DNA from: DATAEG01 sp036258135
GTDB taxonomy: Bacteria; Actinomycetota; Actinomycetes; Mycobacteriales; Jatrophihabitantaceae
NCBI GenBank assembly: GCA_036258135.1
Contig: DATAEG010000146.1
Span: 1 to 13,742 of the forward strand
Length of the DNA stretch: 13,742 nucleotides
Direction: 5' to 3'
Shown here: positions 1 through 6,665 of the stretch, in pieces
Position numbering within the stretch: position 1 is the stretch's first letter
Layout of the letters: every line of letters begins with the position of its first letter
Translations under genes and position numbers: made by a program
Notes under the pieces: model-generated
Seen by the model: the letters and a program-made list of their open reading frames with translations, nothing else
Database searches by the model: none
Told to the model about the DNA's origin: nothing

Positions 1-91
1 CAGCCCATCGGCTTTGCGCATGCCCAGGCTCCCACCGGAACGTGTCCAGTAGCGCCTTGCGCGCGGCGGCAATCACCGTCGACGCCAACAT
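1..91 (-). CDS. Probable phosphoribosyltransferase-family protein, N-terminal fragment
   Basis: An open minus-strand frame starts at an ATG at 91 and runs off the left edge, giving about 30 residues. After a short start it reads VIAAARKALLDTFRWEPGHA, which resembles the opening of actinobacterial phosphoribosyltransferase-family proteins that salvage or modify purine-type bases; this match is from memory of the family. The catalytic PRPP-binding loop would lie outside the window. The start is 12 bases after the stop of the membrane-protein gene upstream, so the two are probably co-transcribed. No convincing Shine-Dalgarno is visible, which fits translational coupling. With only 30 residues the frame looks real, but the product is tentative. 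Confidence 0.42.
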   Translation of the reverse strand, partial: MLASTVIAAARKALLDTFRWEPGHAQSRWA

Positions 92-103
92 GGCCGCATC
101 TTG

Positions 104-652
104 TCAGTGCAGGTTGGTGATCACGAAGTTCTTCAGGATGATCATCATGAGGCCCAGACAGGCGGCGAGGAGGGTGGTGATGAACAGCCAGCTGCCACGC
201 AGGCCGGCGGCCCGGCCGGCGGTCCAGCCGTGAATCGTCAGCAGGGCCATCGCGATGAGCAGCGCGATGTTGGCGGCCGTAACCTGCGAGGCGCCGAACA
301 AGCGTGCGACGATGAGCCCGAGGACCGGGACGTAGGCCGCGGTGACCATGGGCCAGGTATTCGCCATCCCGGAGCGAATCTTGGGCCAGGTCGGGAGATG
401 CCCGTGCTCGGTCTCCTCGGCGAGGACCTCCGCGTACTGTTCGGCGATCCAGTACACCACCAGAGTCGTGAGGACCGCGATGGCAAGAGCGGCCGTGGGC
501 AGGTGCCCTCCGGCCGCGGCTAGCACCGCAGCCGTGATGACCGTGCCGTAGATGCCCGCGGCCCGCCGGCGTCCCGCGGAATGGACGGCTGGCGGAGTGA
601 CCTCCGGCGATCCGGCCGACCCGGAATCCCGGAACGCGCTCTCTCCGGCCAT
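104..652 (-). CDS. Conserved multi-pass integral membrane protein, unknown function
   Basis: The product is 182 aa. A soluble Ser/Pro-rich N-terminus (about 1-30) is followed by hydrophobic segments near residues 33-47, 52-70, 101-119, 124-141 and 154-173, so four or five membrane passes. A charged loop at 71-99 contains EQYAEVLAEETEHGHLP, and TWPMVTAAYVP follows; these resemble a recurrent actinobacterial membrane family with no known role to me. The start at 652 is preferred over an in-frame ATG at 715 because an AAGGG-type ribosome site lies just upstream of it, while the longer form adds 21 polar residues. It lies 12 bases upstream of the phosphoribosyltransferase-like gene and probably shares its transcript. 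No catalytic motif was seen. Confidence 0.78.
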   Translation of the reverse strand: MAGESAFRDSGSAGSPEVTPPAVHSAGRRRAAGIYGTVITAAVLAAAGGHLPTAALAIAVLTTLVVYWIAEQYAEVLAEETEHGHLPTWPKIRSGMANTWPMVTAAYVPVLGLIVARLFGASQVTAANIALLIAMALLTIHGWTAGRAAGLRGSWLFITTLLAACLGLMMIILKNFVITNLH

Positions 653-690
653 CCGGCCACCCTTCGAGTCCCGCGGCGTTGGGTTCTCAT

Positions 691-715
691 GCTGCCGTGC
701 TGGATCTGGCAGCAC
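691..715. repeat. Small inverted repeat upstream of the membrane-protein gene
   Basis: GTGCTG at 697-702 pairs with CAGCAC at 710-715. An alternative register pairs GCTGCC at 691-696 with GGCAGC at 708-713. The element sits 39-63 bases upstream of the membrane-protein start at 652 and could be a regulator site or part of the leader. A six-base stem is weak evidence at this GC content. Confidence 0.25.
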
Positions 716-730
716 CAGCGCCGGCAGGGC

Positions 731-750
731 TGTCCAGTTCTGTCAGGTTC
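731..750. repeat. Tandem 10-bp direct repeat TGTCCAGTTC/TGTCAGGTTC
   Basis: Two adjacent decamers match at 8 of 10 positions. They lie in the 187-base intergenic stretch between the minus-strand genes ending at 840 and starting at 652, about 80-100 bases upstream of the latter. A dimeric regulator could use such a site, but two short copies may also arise by chance. Confidence 0.25.
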
Positions 751-763
751 CGTAAAACGCGCG

Positions 764-816
764 CTGAGGTCGACGAGCCTTGTCGTCGACGAGCCAGCAA
801 CGGGCTGGCCCCTCAG
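764..816 (-). terminator. Three-way-junction RNA element, possible terminator
   Basis: Three perfect stems nest together. An outer stem pairs CTGAGG (764-769) with CCTCAG (811-816). It encloses TCGACGA (770-776) with TCGTCGA (783-789), and GCCAGC (793-798) with GCTGGC (804-809). The element begins 24 bases after the stop of the two-TM protein read on the minus strand. On that strand it is followed within a few bases by a short TTTT run. The position fits a terminator for that gene or a structured leader for the membrane protein downstream. The T-run is too short for a textbook intrinsic terminator. Confidence 0.45.
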
Positions 817-839
817 GAGCGGAGTACGGGTCCCGGAAC

Positions 840-1562
840 TCAAGGCGCACGCAGCAGCGAGATCTTTTGCCAGATCTTCCGGGACAGTCCGATCGTCAAC
901 GTCTCGACCTCGCTGACGGTATCGAGGACGACCGCGTCGGTCGACTCCTCGGCGCACAGGGCCGCGGTCTTGGAGATGAGCGAGAGGATCTCGGTGCAAT
1001 ATTCGAGGTAGTTGTTCAACAGGCCGGCGTCGAGGTCGAAGACAATGGTGACGTCGGTGCCGTGGAAGCGTTCCTGGAGGCGTTCGGGGTCCTTCGTCAG
1101 TTGGTGCATGTCCACGACATGGGCCATGGACCGCAGCCGGTGCAACAGCCCGAGCAGCCGCCGCCGGGTCAGCCGGTTCGGAAGCGACATGAGGAAGTAC
1201 ACCGCGATCGAGCCGTAGACAAGGTCGACGATCGCGCTCTCCAGGATCGAGAGCCACTGGAAGCCGCGGATTTCGCCGCTTTCGGGAATGGCCTCGCGTA
1301 CCGCGAGGATCATCGCGGTGACGGCGATGGCGATGATGGCCGCGGCGCCGGCGGCGCACGCGATACGGATGACCCGGTTGCGTCGGCGGTCCTCCGAGGA
1401 CTGCTCGGTGACCGCACGCACCAGCCCGCTGAGCTCGGCCGCCACGCCGCCCAGGTGACGGTCCGGGAAGCGGCGGGTGATGCGCACCACGAGCCGGTCG
1501 ACGGTTGACTGCACGGCGGCCGGGTCTAGGTGCTGGTAGCTCGACGGCGCCGCCACAGCCAT
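840..1562 (-). CDS. Two-TM conserved protein of unknown function
   Basis: The product is 240 aa. Residues 1-62 are soluble and charged. Two hydrophobic stretches follow at about 64-88 and 106-127, and then a cytoplasmic-type domain of about 110 residues that opens with the basic cluster NRLTRRR. That domain is acidic to amphipathic, with LLNNYLEYCTEILSL and a C-terminal SRKIWQKI that looks like a conserved signature. No enzyme motif was recognised, and I cannot name the family. It is divergently oriented from the methyltransferase at 1654. The ATG has no Shine-Dalgarno, but a TATGGT hexamer lies exactly six bases upstream, which suggests a leaderless transcript. An overlapping longer minus frame (520-1635) is Arg/Pro-rich and is a GC-bias shadow. 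Confidence 0.75.
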   Translation of the reverse strand: MAVAAPSSYQHLDPAAVQSTVDRLVVRITRRFPDRHLGGVAAELSGLVRAVTEQSSEDRRRNRVIRIACAAGAAAIIAIAVTAMILAVREAIPESGEIRGFQWLSILESAIVDLVYGSIAVYFLMSLPNRLTRRRLLGLLHRLRSMAHVVDMHQLTKDPERLQERFHGTDVTIVFDLDAGLLNNYLEYCTEILSLISKTAALCAEESTDAVVLDTVSEVETLTIGLSRKIWQKISLLRAP

Positions 1563-1568
1563 GCGGTG

Positions 1569-1574
1569 ACCATA
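1569..1574 (-). promoter_or_regulatory. Candidate leaderless -10 element TATGGT
   Basis: On the minus strand TATGGT fits the actinobacterial TANNNT -10 pattern. It ends six bases before the ATG at 1562, so transcription would begin at or next to the start codon. A CCGACG 17 bases further upstream matches the -35 consensus only partly. Confidence 0.4.
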
Positions 1575-1653
1575 GTTGCGCCCGCGGCGCCCGTCGGGTG
1601 CGACACGAGGCGGCGCCGATCACCAGTGTCGGCACCTACGGGTGGTGAGGATC

Positions 1654-2478
1654 ATGGGCCGCATGTCGGACGACGAGCTCGCGGGAATGCAGGCGCACTA
1701 TGCGCGCGGCGAGGAATACGCCCGTCTGGACAGTCCGGTCGGTCAGGTCGAGTTCGACCGCACCGTCGAGACGCTCGCGGACTGGCTGCCGCCCGCGCCG
1801 GCGGTGGTAGCCGACCTCGGCGGCGGTCCCGGCCGCTATACCCTGTGGCTGGCCGAGCACGGCTACACCGTGCAGCACCGCGATTTGGTGCCGTTGCACG
1901 TCGAGCAGCTTCAGTCCGCAGTCGATCCGGGCCATCAGGTCGAGTCCGCACTCGGTGACGCGCGGCAAGTCGACCTGGCGAACGCTTCGGTCGACGCAGT
2001 CCTACTGCTCGGCCCGCTGTACCACCTCCGGGAGCGGGTAGACCGAGTCCTGGCGTTGTCCGAAGCCGGCCGCATCGTCCGCGCTGATGGGCCGATCGCC
2101 GTCGCGGTCATTTCGCGGTGGGCGCCGCGGTTGGACGGGCTGCTGGCCCAGCGCCTGTACGAGCCCTACCCGGAAGTTCCCGCACTCCTCGACCGGGTCG
2201 AGAGCGACGGCGTGCTGCCGTCGCTCTTCCCCGGCTCGTTCGAGGGCTACACCCACCGGCCCGATGAGTTGCGCGCCGAGATCACCGATACCGGCCTTCA
2301 GGTCGAGGATCTGGTCGGGCTGGAGGGCCTGGCCTTCGCCCTGTCCGACCTGGCCGAGCGGCTGGCCGACCCGGCCGGGCGCAGCGCCGTCTATGCCTCG
2401 GCGCGCGCGCTCCAGCGGGTCCCGGAACTGCTTGGGCTCAGCCCGCACTTGCTCGCCTTGGCGCGCAAACGGCGTTGA
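1654..2478 (+). CDS. Class I SAM-dependent methyltransferase
   Basis: The product is 274 aa from the ATG at 1654. Glycine-rich motif I, VVADLGGGPGRYT, lies at residues 51-63. An acidic residue at the end of strand 2 (D77, QHRDLVP) would bind the SAM ribose. The motif DAVLLLGPLYHL follows, as in the small-molecule methyltransferase branch. The C-terminal half (AVISRWAPRLDGLL to LGLSPHLLALARKRR) probably forms the substrate cap. GGTGAGG at 1644-1650 is close to this ATG. An ATG at 1663 would shorten the protein by three residues, and an upstream ATG at 1576 adds an Arg-rich tail with no ribosome site. The acceptor is unknown. The gene is divergent from the two-TM gene and converges with the VOC gene, so it appears monocistronic. 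Confidence 0.85.
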   Translation: MGRMSDDELAGMQAHYARGEEYARLDSPVGQVEFDRTVETLADWLPPAPAVVADLGGGPGRYTLWLAEHGYTVQHRDLVPLHVEQLQSAVDPGHQVESALGDARQVDLANASVDAVLLLGPLYHLRERVDRVLALSEAGRIVRADGPIAVAVISRWAPRLDGLLAQRLYEPYPEVPALLDRVESDGVLPSLFPGSFEGYTHRPDELRAEITDTGLQVEDLVGLEGLAFALSDLAERLADPAGRSAVYASARALQRVPELLGLSPHLLALARKRR

Positions 2479-2509
2479 ACCGGCCCGGCGAAGGCCAGTG
2501 CCGACTCCG

Positions 2510-2929
2510 TTACAGCGGGCGGACCTGGGTGAGCCGGACGCTGTTGCCCGACGGGTCGCGGAATCCGGCGTCGATCCCGTACGGGCGCTCCTCCGGCTTC
2601 TCGGTGAACTCGACGCCGCGGGCGGAGAGCTCTTCGTAGGACTTCTGGCAGTCCTCGGTGGTGAGGAACACCGTGCCGGCGAAGCCCTTGCTCATCAGCG
2701 TGCGCACCTCCTTGGCGGTCTCGTCGTCGAGCACCGGCGGGCCAGGGATGGCCATCAGCACGATGTCGACGTCGTTCTGCCCAGGAGGGCCGACGGTGAG
2801 CCAGCGGAAGTCGCCCATCTCCGGCAGTGTCACGTCGGCACGTACCTCCATGCCGACCTTGTTCGTCCAGAAGTCGAGCGCCTCGTCCTGGTCCTGCACC
2901 CAGAGCTGGGTGGTCGCGATCTTGATCAT
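2510..2929 (-). CDS. VOC/glyoxalase-fold protein
   Basis: The product is 139 aa, the usual size of a single vicinal-oxygen-chelate domain made of two beta-alpha-beta-beta-beta modules. The N-terminal module starts MIKIATTQLWVQDQDEALDFWTNKVG. The C-terminal module contains GTVFLTTEDCQKSYEELSARGVEF and ends with the typical GFRDPSGNSVRLTQ strand. Members act on small electrophiles, bind antibiotics or bind metals; nothing here identifies the substrate. A strong AAGGAG ribosome site lies eight bases before the ATG. The AraC-type regulator gene lies 55 bases upstream on the same strand, a pairing common in actinomycetes, so the two probably form one regulated unit. Confidence 0.9.
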   Translation of the reverse strand: MIKIATTQLWVQDQDEALDFWTNKVGMEVRADVTLPEMGDFRWLTVGPPGQNDVDIVLMAIPGPPVLDDETAKEVRTLMSKGFAGTVFLTTEDCQKSYEELSARGVEFTEKPEERPYGIDAGFRDPSGNSVRLTQVRPL

Positions 2930-2937
2930 CGTCTTTG

Positions 2938-2943
2938 CTCCTT
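2938..2943 (-). promoter_or_regulatory. Ribosome binding site AAGGAG of the VOC gene
   Basis: Read on the minus strand, AAGGAG is separated by eight bases from the ATG at 2929. It is one of the two clearest Shine-Dalgarno sequences in the window and fixes the VOC start. Confidence 0.8.
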
Positions 2944-2963
2944 GTCCTAGGTATGTGGGTTGA

Positions 2964-2991
2964 CGCCTGAAACGCTATGAGGCCTCAGGCG
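2964..2991. repeat. Inverted repeat between the AraC-type regulator and VOC genes
   Basis: CGCCTGA (2964-2970) and TCAGGCG (2985-2991) form a perfect seven-base arm pair. A ten-base palindrome, TGAGGCCTCA (2978-2987), overlaps the right arm and the regulator's stop codon. The position just upstream of the VOC ribosome site suits an operator for the regulator or an attenuating hairpin in the shared transcript. Function is inferred from position only. Confidence 0.4.
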
Positions 2992-3410
2992 ACGCCGTCT
3001 TCTCGAAACGTGCGGTGTTGCGGACGGCCGTAGACGCGCACCACGCAGGCCGGGACGAGGGCGTTGGCGGCCGCCGGCGGGAAGCTGGCGCGGTAGGCCG
3101 TCGGAGTCATCCGGAACATCCGGCGGAAGCTCGTCGTGAACGATCCGACGCTCTGCATCCCGACCAGGAAGCAGATGTCGGCCACCGACCGGTCCGTGCT
3201 GCGCAGCAGACTGGCCGCGCGTTCCAGGCGCCTGGTGAGCAGGTAGACGTGCGGCGACTCGCCGAAGGTGCGCCGGAACTGGCGGCTGAAATGGGCCGGC
3301 GAGAGCCCGGCCGCGCGCGCCAGATCGGCGACGTCGAGCGGTTCGTTGTAGCGCGCGTCGGCGAGGTCCTTGGCCCTGAGTAGATGCCGAGCCGGGGGAA
3401 CGGAGGCCAT
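2985..3410 (-). CDS. AraC-family helix-turn-helix transcriptional regulator
   Basis: The product is 141 aa from the ATG at 3410 and consists almost only of the two-HTH AraC DNA-binding domain. The first HTH is near residues 26-48 (LDVADLARAAGLSPAHFSRQFR). The second is near 75-99 (SVADICFLVGMQSVGSFTTSFRR), followed by the conserved TPTAYRAS turn. No separate ligand domain is present; a 30-residue tail (VPACVVRVYGRPQHRTFRED) is shared by small actinomycete regulators next to VOC genes. A GTG at 3464 would add 18 residues but would run through the 13-bp repeats and nearly meet the divergent SARP start, so 3410 is preferred. No clear Shine-Dalgarno precedes it. Likely target: the VOC gene downstream. 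Confidence 0.88.
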   Translation of the reverse strand: MASVPPARHLLRAKDLADARYNEPLDVADLARAAGLSPAHFSRQFRRTFGESPHVYLLTRRLERAASLLRSTDRSVADICFLVGMQSVGSFTTSFRRMFRMTPTAYRASFPPAAANALVPACVVRVYGRPQHRTFREDGVA

Positions 3411-3417
3411 CGCCCGC

Positions 3418-3456
3418 GATTCTGCCAGCTGGTTCCGACAGCCGATTCCGCCGGCG
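3418..3456. promoter_or_regulatory. Three imperfect 13-bp tandem repeats in the divergent promoter region
   Basis: Three contiguous 13-mers start at 3418, 3431 and 3444: GATTCTGCCAGCT, GGTTCCGACAGCC and GATTCCGCCGGCG. Pairwise they match at 9-10 of 13 positions. A period of 13 is not a multiple of three, which argues against a coding repeat. They fill most of the 63-base gap between the AraC-type start (3410) and the SARP start (3474), so they are candidate operators for either regulator. Confidence 0.5.
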
Positions 3457-3461
3457 TCGGC

Positions 3462-3467
3462 CACAAT
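3462..3467 (+). promoter_or_regulatory. Candidate leaderless -10 element CACAAT
   Basis: CACAAT (CANNNT) ends six bases before the GTG at 3474, which has no Shine-Dalgarno. The spacing equals that of the candidate -10 elements before the starts at 1562, 9878 and 11599. No good -35 is visible, as might be expected of an activator-dependent promoter next to repeats. Confidence 0.3.
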
Positions 3468-3473
3468 CAGCGC

Positions 3474-6400
3474 GTGGACGTGCGTGTCCGCCTAGCCGGC
3501 GGATTCACCGTCGGGCGCGGGGGCCGGGACCTCGCGCCTGTTGAGGTCGGCAGCCGGCGGGGACGGCAGCTGCTGGCGCTGCTGGCCGTGGCGCGGCCCG
3601 CGCTGATCACCGTGGACGCGCTGGCCGAGGTGCTGTGGCCGGATGAGGTGCGTCCCCGCGCCGCCGAGGACGTGGCCACGCTGGTCAGCCGGCTCCGCAA
3701 GGTGCTCGGCCGGGCCGCCGTGGAGGGCGACCGTCACGGCTACCGTCTCGGCGCTGGCGTGACCGTTGACTTGGACGAGGCGGCCACCCTGCTCGACGCC
3801 GCCGCCGACGAGGCCGACGCCCCCGCGCTTCGCAGTGCCGCGGCCCGGCGCGCCCTGGTACTCGCCGGCGACACCCCGCCATTGCCGGACGTGGGGAGGT
3901 GGGCGGATCCGGCCCGGGCCCAATGGGCGCAGATCCGGCGTGACGCGCTGCACATGCGCAGCACCGCCGCCGCGGCCGCCGGCGAGTACCCGATCGCCGT
4001 GGAGGCGGCCCGGACCGCGGTGACCGCCGACCCGCTGGACGAGCAGGCGGCCCGCGATCTCATGGCTGCGTTCCAGGCCGGTGGCCAGACTGCGGCCGCG
4101 CTGGAGACGTACGAGCAGCTGCGGGTCGCGTTGCGGGACGAATTGGGCGCGGATCCGTCGGCGGCGACGCAGCAGTTGCATCTGGCGCTGCTGCGTGACG
4201 AGCCGTTAGGGCCTGCCCAACCGCCGCCGACAGCGCGGACCGCGGGCAGCGATCTCGTCGGGCGGGCCGACGAGCTGGACCGGCTGCGCCGGCTGTGGTC
4301 CGCGGCAGTGGCCGGGCAGCCCGGCATCGCGTTGATCGTGGGCGAGTCGGGCATCGGCAAGACCGCGCTGAACTCGGCGTTGGCCGATCTGGTCACCCGC
4401 ACCGGCGGGACGGTCGTCACCGCACGCTGCTACGACACCGAGCGCTCTTTGCTGCTCCAACCGTTCGTCGACGTACTGCGCAACGCGCTCACCGCTTTGC
4501 CGGAGCCGGTCATCGCCGAGGTCGCCGGCGAGCACGCCGGCGCCCTGCTGACCGTGCTGCCGGACCTGGGGCCGATCCTGGGCGATCCGCCGCGGGTGAG
4601 CGGCCCTCCGGAACTGCTGCGCCGCCGCACCTTCGACGCCGTGGCCGGGACGTTGAGCCGGCTCGCCCGGCGTGCGCCGCTCTTGGTCAACCTCGACGAC
4701 CTCCAGGACGCCGGTCGTTCCACCGTCGAGCTGCTTCACTACCTGGCCCGCCGGGCGGGCCGCGCCGCGCTGCTCGTCAGCGCCACGGTCCAGCCCGACC
4801 GCGGGGCGTCGGCGTTGGCCACGCTGCGGGACGTGGCGCACGTGGTGCGGCTCGGTCCCTTGCAGTACTCGGACGTGGCCACGTTGGCGACCCGACTGGG
4901 CCACCCCGAACTCTCCGACGCGTTGATGCGGCGTACCGCCGGTCACCCGCTGTTCGTCGTCGAGTCGTTGCGCGCCCTGCCGACGGGAAGCGCCGAGCTC
5001 CCCGACTCGTTGCGGGAAGCGGTGCTGGCCAGGGTGCGACGGTTGCCTGAGCCCGCCGAGACGGTTTTGCGGGCGGCGGCGGTCTTCGACTCCGGTGTGG
5101 CCTTGGTCGACTTGACGCCCACCGCGGGCCTGCCCCAAGGCGTCGTCGAGAAGGCCTGCGAACGCGCCCTCGACGCCGGCCTGCTCGCGGTGACCGGACG
5201 CGACTACGAGTTCGCCCACGACCTCGCCCGCGAGGTGCTCTACCTGTCCACCCCCGAACCGACCCGGGTAGCCCTGCATCGCCGGGCCGCCGACCAGCTG
5301 TCCGAACGTCCCGAGGCGCTGGCCCGGCACGCTCAGGCCGCGGGCGAGCCGGCCCGCGCTGCGCGGGCATGGCTGATCGCGGGGGAGACGGCGATGCGCG
5401 GCTACCTGGTGGCCGACGCCGAGCGCATGGCCGAGGACGCCTTCGCCGCTGCGAGCGAGGCCGGACAGCAGGAGCTCGCCGCCCGCGCGCTGGTGCTGCG
5501 CGGTCGGGCCCGGGAGGCGGCGGGCGACAACGCTGAGGCCGTCGCCGATCTCCGGTCTGCCATCAGCGTGGCTCAACAAGTCGGCGACCGCCGGCTGGAA
5601 CTCACGGCGATCACTCAGCTCACGCCGGCTGCGTTCGGCCTGCCCGCCGACGACGCGGAGTCCTACCTCGACCGTGGCCTGGCCCTGTGCCGCGAGCTGG
5701 GCGATCACGTGACCGAGATCCATACCCTCGGCAAGCTCTCGGTGTTGAACACGAATCGGCTGCGTTTCGCCGAAGCAATGCGACTGGCCGAGCGCTCGGT
5801 GGCGGCCGCCCGCGAAAGCAGGGACGAGGCGGCGCTGGCCGCGGCCCTCGACAGCCTCAAGACGGGCTGGGCCTATCTCGGTGAGGTCGACCGGTTGGCG
5901 CCGGTGATCGACGAGCTCGAAGGTCTGCTGCGCCGCCGCGGCGATCTGTTCTTCCTGCAATGGACGGCGTTCGAGGCGGCCTTCGCCGCGCTGGCCGCCG
6001 GAGACTTCGACGCCGCCCTAACCCAGATCGAGCACGCCCACGACATCAACCGGCGCAGCGGCTTCCTCAGTTACGAGCCATGGTTTACGGCCCACCTCGG
6101 CTGGGTCAGTCGGCTCGCCGGGGATCTGCCGGCGGCCCGGCGGTTCGGCCGCACCGCGTGGGAGCGTGCCGTCGAGCTGGCTCATCCGTGGTGGCGGGCC
6201 ACGGCCGCGGGTTGCTACGCCACCACGCTGCTGCAGGACGACGATGCTGACGAGGCGGTGAACATACTCGAGCGGGTACGCCCCGAGGTGGAGCGCATCG
6301 GCATCGAGTCCTACCTGTTGCGCTGCCTGGCCCCGTTGGCCGAGGCCACCGGCGACCCGGACATCATCGGTCAGGCCGACGCGACGCTGGCCCGGTTGAC

Positions 6401-6587
6401 GGCACCGGACGGCTCGGCCTGGATGCTCGGCGCGGACGTGTACCTGTGCCTGGCCCGGGCCTGGTACCGCGTCGGTCATCCCCACCGGGCCGACCAGGTG
6501 CTGGCGCCGCTGCTGGCCGCCGCCCGACGCATTCCCTGGCGGCCCGTAGTGGCCGAGGTGGAACGGCTCCAGGCCGTCCACGCATAG
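3474..6587 (+). CDS. SARP/BTAD-AAA-TPR transcriptional regulator (AfsR-like layout)
   Basis: The product is 1037 aa from the GTG at 3474. An OmpR-type winged-helix DNA-binding domain covers about 1-95 (RVRLAGGFTV, LAEVLWPDE, LVSRLRKVLG, GYRL). A bacterial transcriptional activation domain follows at about 99-243 (EAARTAVTADPLDEQAARDLMAAF, ELGADPSA). Next is a STAND/AAA ATPase with Walker A GESGIGKT at 290-297 and a Walker B-like LLVNLDDL near 402-409. From about 600 to the end is an alpha-helical TPR-like sensor. There is no C-terminal LuxR HTH, so DNA binding must be N-terminal. Large SARPs of this type activate biosynthetic clusters and bind heptamer repeats with an 11-bp period, exactly what precedes the next gene. 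The upstream ATG at 3384 would overlap the divergent regulator and is rejected. The 584-aa minus frame inside it is a shadow. Confidence 0.92.
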   Translation: MDVRVRLAGGFTVGRGGRDLAPVEVGSRRGRQLLALLAVARPALITVDALAEVLWPDEVRPRAAEDVATLVSRLRKVLGRAAVEGDRHGYRLGAGVTVDLDEAATLLDAAADEADAPALRSAAARRALVLAGDTPPLPDVGRWADPARAQWAQIRRDALHMRSTAAAAAGEYPIAVEAARTAVTADPLDEQAARDLMAAFQAGGQTAAALETYEQLRVALRDELGADPSAATQQLHLALLRDEPLGPAQPPPTARTAGSDLVGRADELDRLRRLWSAAVAGQPGIALIVGESGIGKTALNSALADLVTRTGGTVVTARCYDTERSLLLQPFVDVLRNALTALPEPVIAEVAGEHAGALLTVLPDLGPILGDPPRVSGPPELLRRRTFDAVAGTLSRLARRAPLLVNLDDLQDAGRSTVELLHYLARRAGRAALLVSATVQPDRGASALATLRDVAHVVRLGPLQYSDVATLATRLGHPELSDALMRRTAGHPLFVVESLRALPTGSAELPDSLREAVLARVRRLPEPAETVLRAAAVFDSGVALVDLTPTAGLPQGVVEKACERALDAGLLAVTGRDYEFAHDLAREVLYLSTPEPTRVALHRRAADQLSERPEALARHAQAAGEPARAARAWLIAGETAMRGYLVADAERMAEDAFAAASEAGQQELAARALVLRGRAREAAGDNAEAVADLRSAISVAQQVGDRRLELTAITQLTPAAFGLPADDAESYLDRGLALCRELGDHVTEIHTLGKLSVLNTNRLRFAEAMRLAERSVAAARESRDEAALAAALDSLKTGWAYLGEVDRLAPVIDELEGLLRRRGDLFFLQWTAFEAAFAALAAGDFDAALTQIEHAHDINRRSGFLSYEPWFTAHLGWVSRLAGDLPAARRFGRTAWERAVELAHPWWRATAAGCYATTLLQDDDADEAVNILERVRPEVERIGIESYLLRCLAPLAEATGDPDIIGQADATLARLTAPDGSAWMLGADVYLCLARAWYRVGHPHRADQVLAPLLAAARRIPWRPVVAEVERLQAVHA

Positions 6588-6599
6588 CGCTCCAAAGTT

Positions 6600-6628
6600 C
6601 TGCAACGTAACTGCAATGCCCCTGCGGA
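6600..6628 (+). promoter_or_regulatory. Candidate SARP operator: three heptamers at an 11-bp period
   Basis: CTGCAAC begins at 6600, CTGCAAT at 6611 and CTGCGGA at 6622, each separated by four bases, so the register is exactly 11 bp. The first two agree at six of seven positions and the third shares CTGC. Known SARPs bind heptameric direct repeats in this layout on one DNA face. The element lies 37 bases before the methyltransferase ATG and directly after a SARP gene. No clear -10 hexamer was identified downstream. Confidence 0.6.
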
Positions 6629-6654
6629 GGATCGCGCTGACCGATCCATTCCAC

Positions 6655-6663
6655 GAGGGGGAG
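6655..6663 (+). promoter_or_regulatory. Ribosome binding site GAGGGGGAG
   Basis: This purine-rich site ends two bases before the ATG at 6666, with its GGGG core at a usable distance. It marks the methyltransferase as having a normal leader, unlike several neighbours. Confidence 0.6.
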
Positions 6664-6665
6664 AC

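Noticed and set aside
520..1635. 371-aa minus-strand open frame
   Set aside because: It is Arg/Pro-rich, overlaps two better minus-strand genes in another frame, and shows no fold or ribosome site.
4206..5960. 584-aa minus-strand open frame inside the SARP gene
   Set aside because: It is Gln/Arg/His/Gly-rich with no domain signal and lies fully antisense to a gene with clear winged-helix, BTAD and Walker motifs. It reflects high-GC codon bias.
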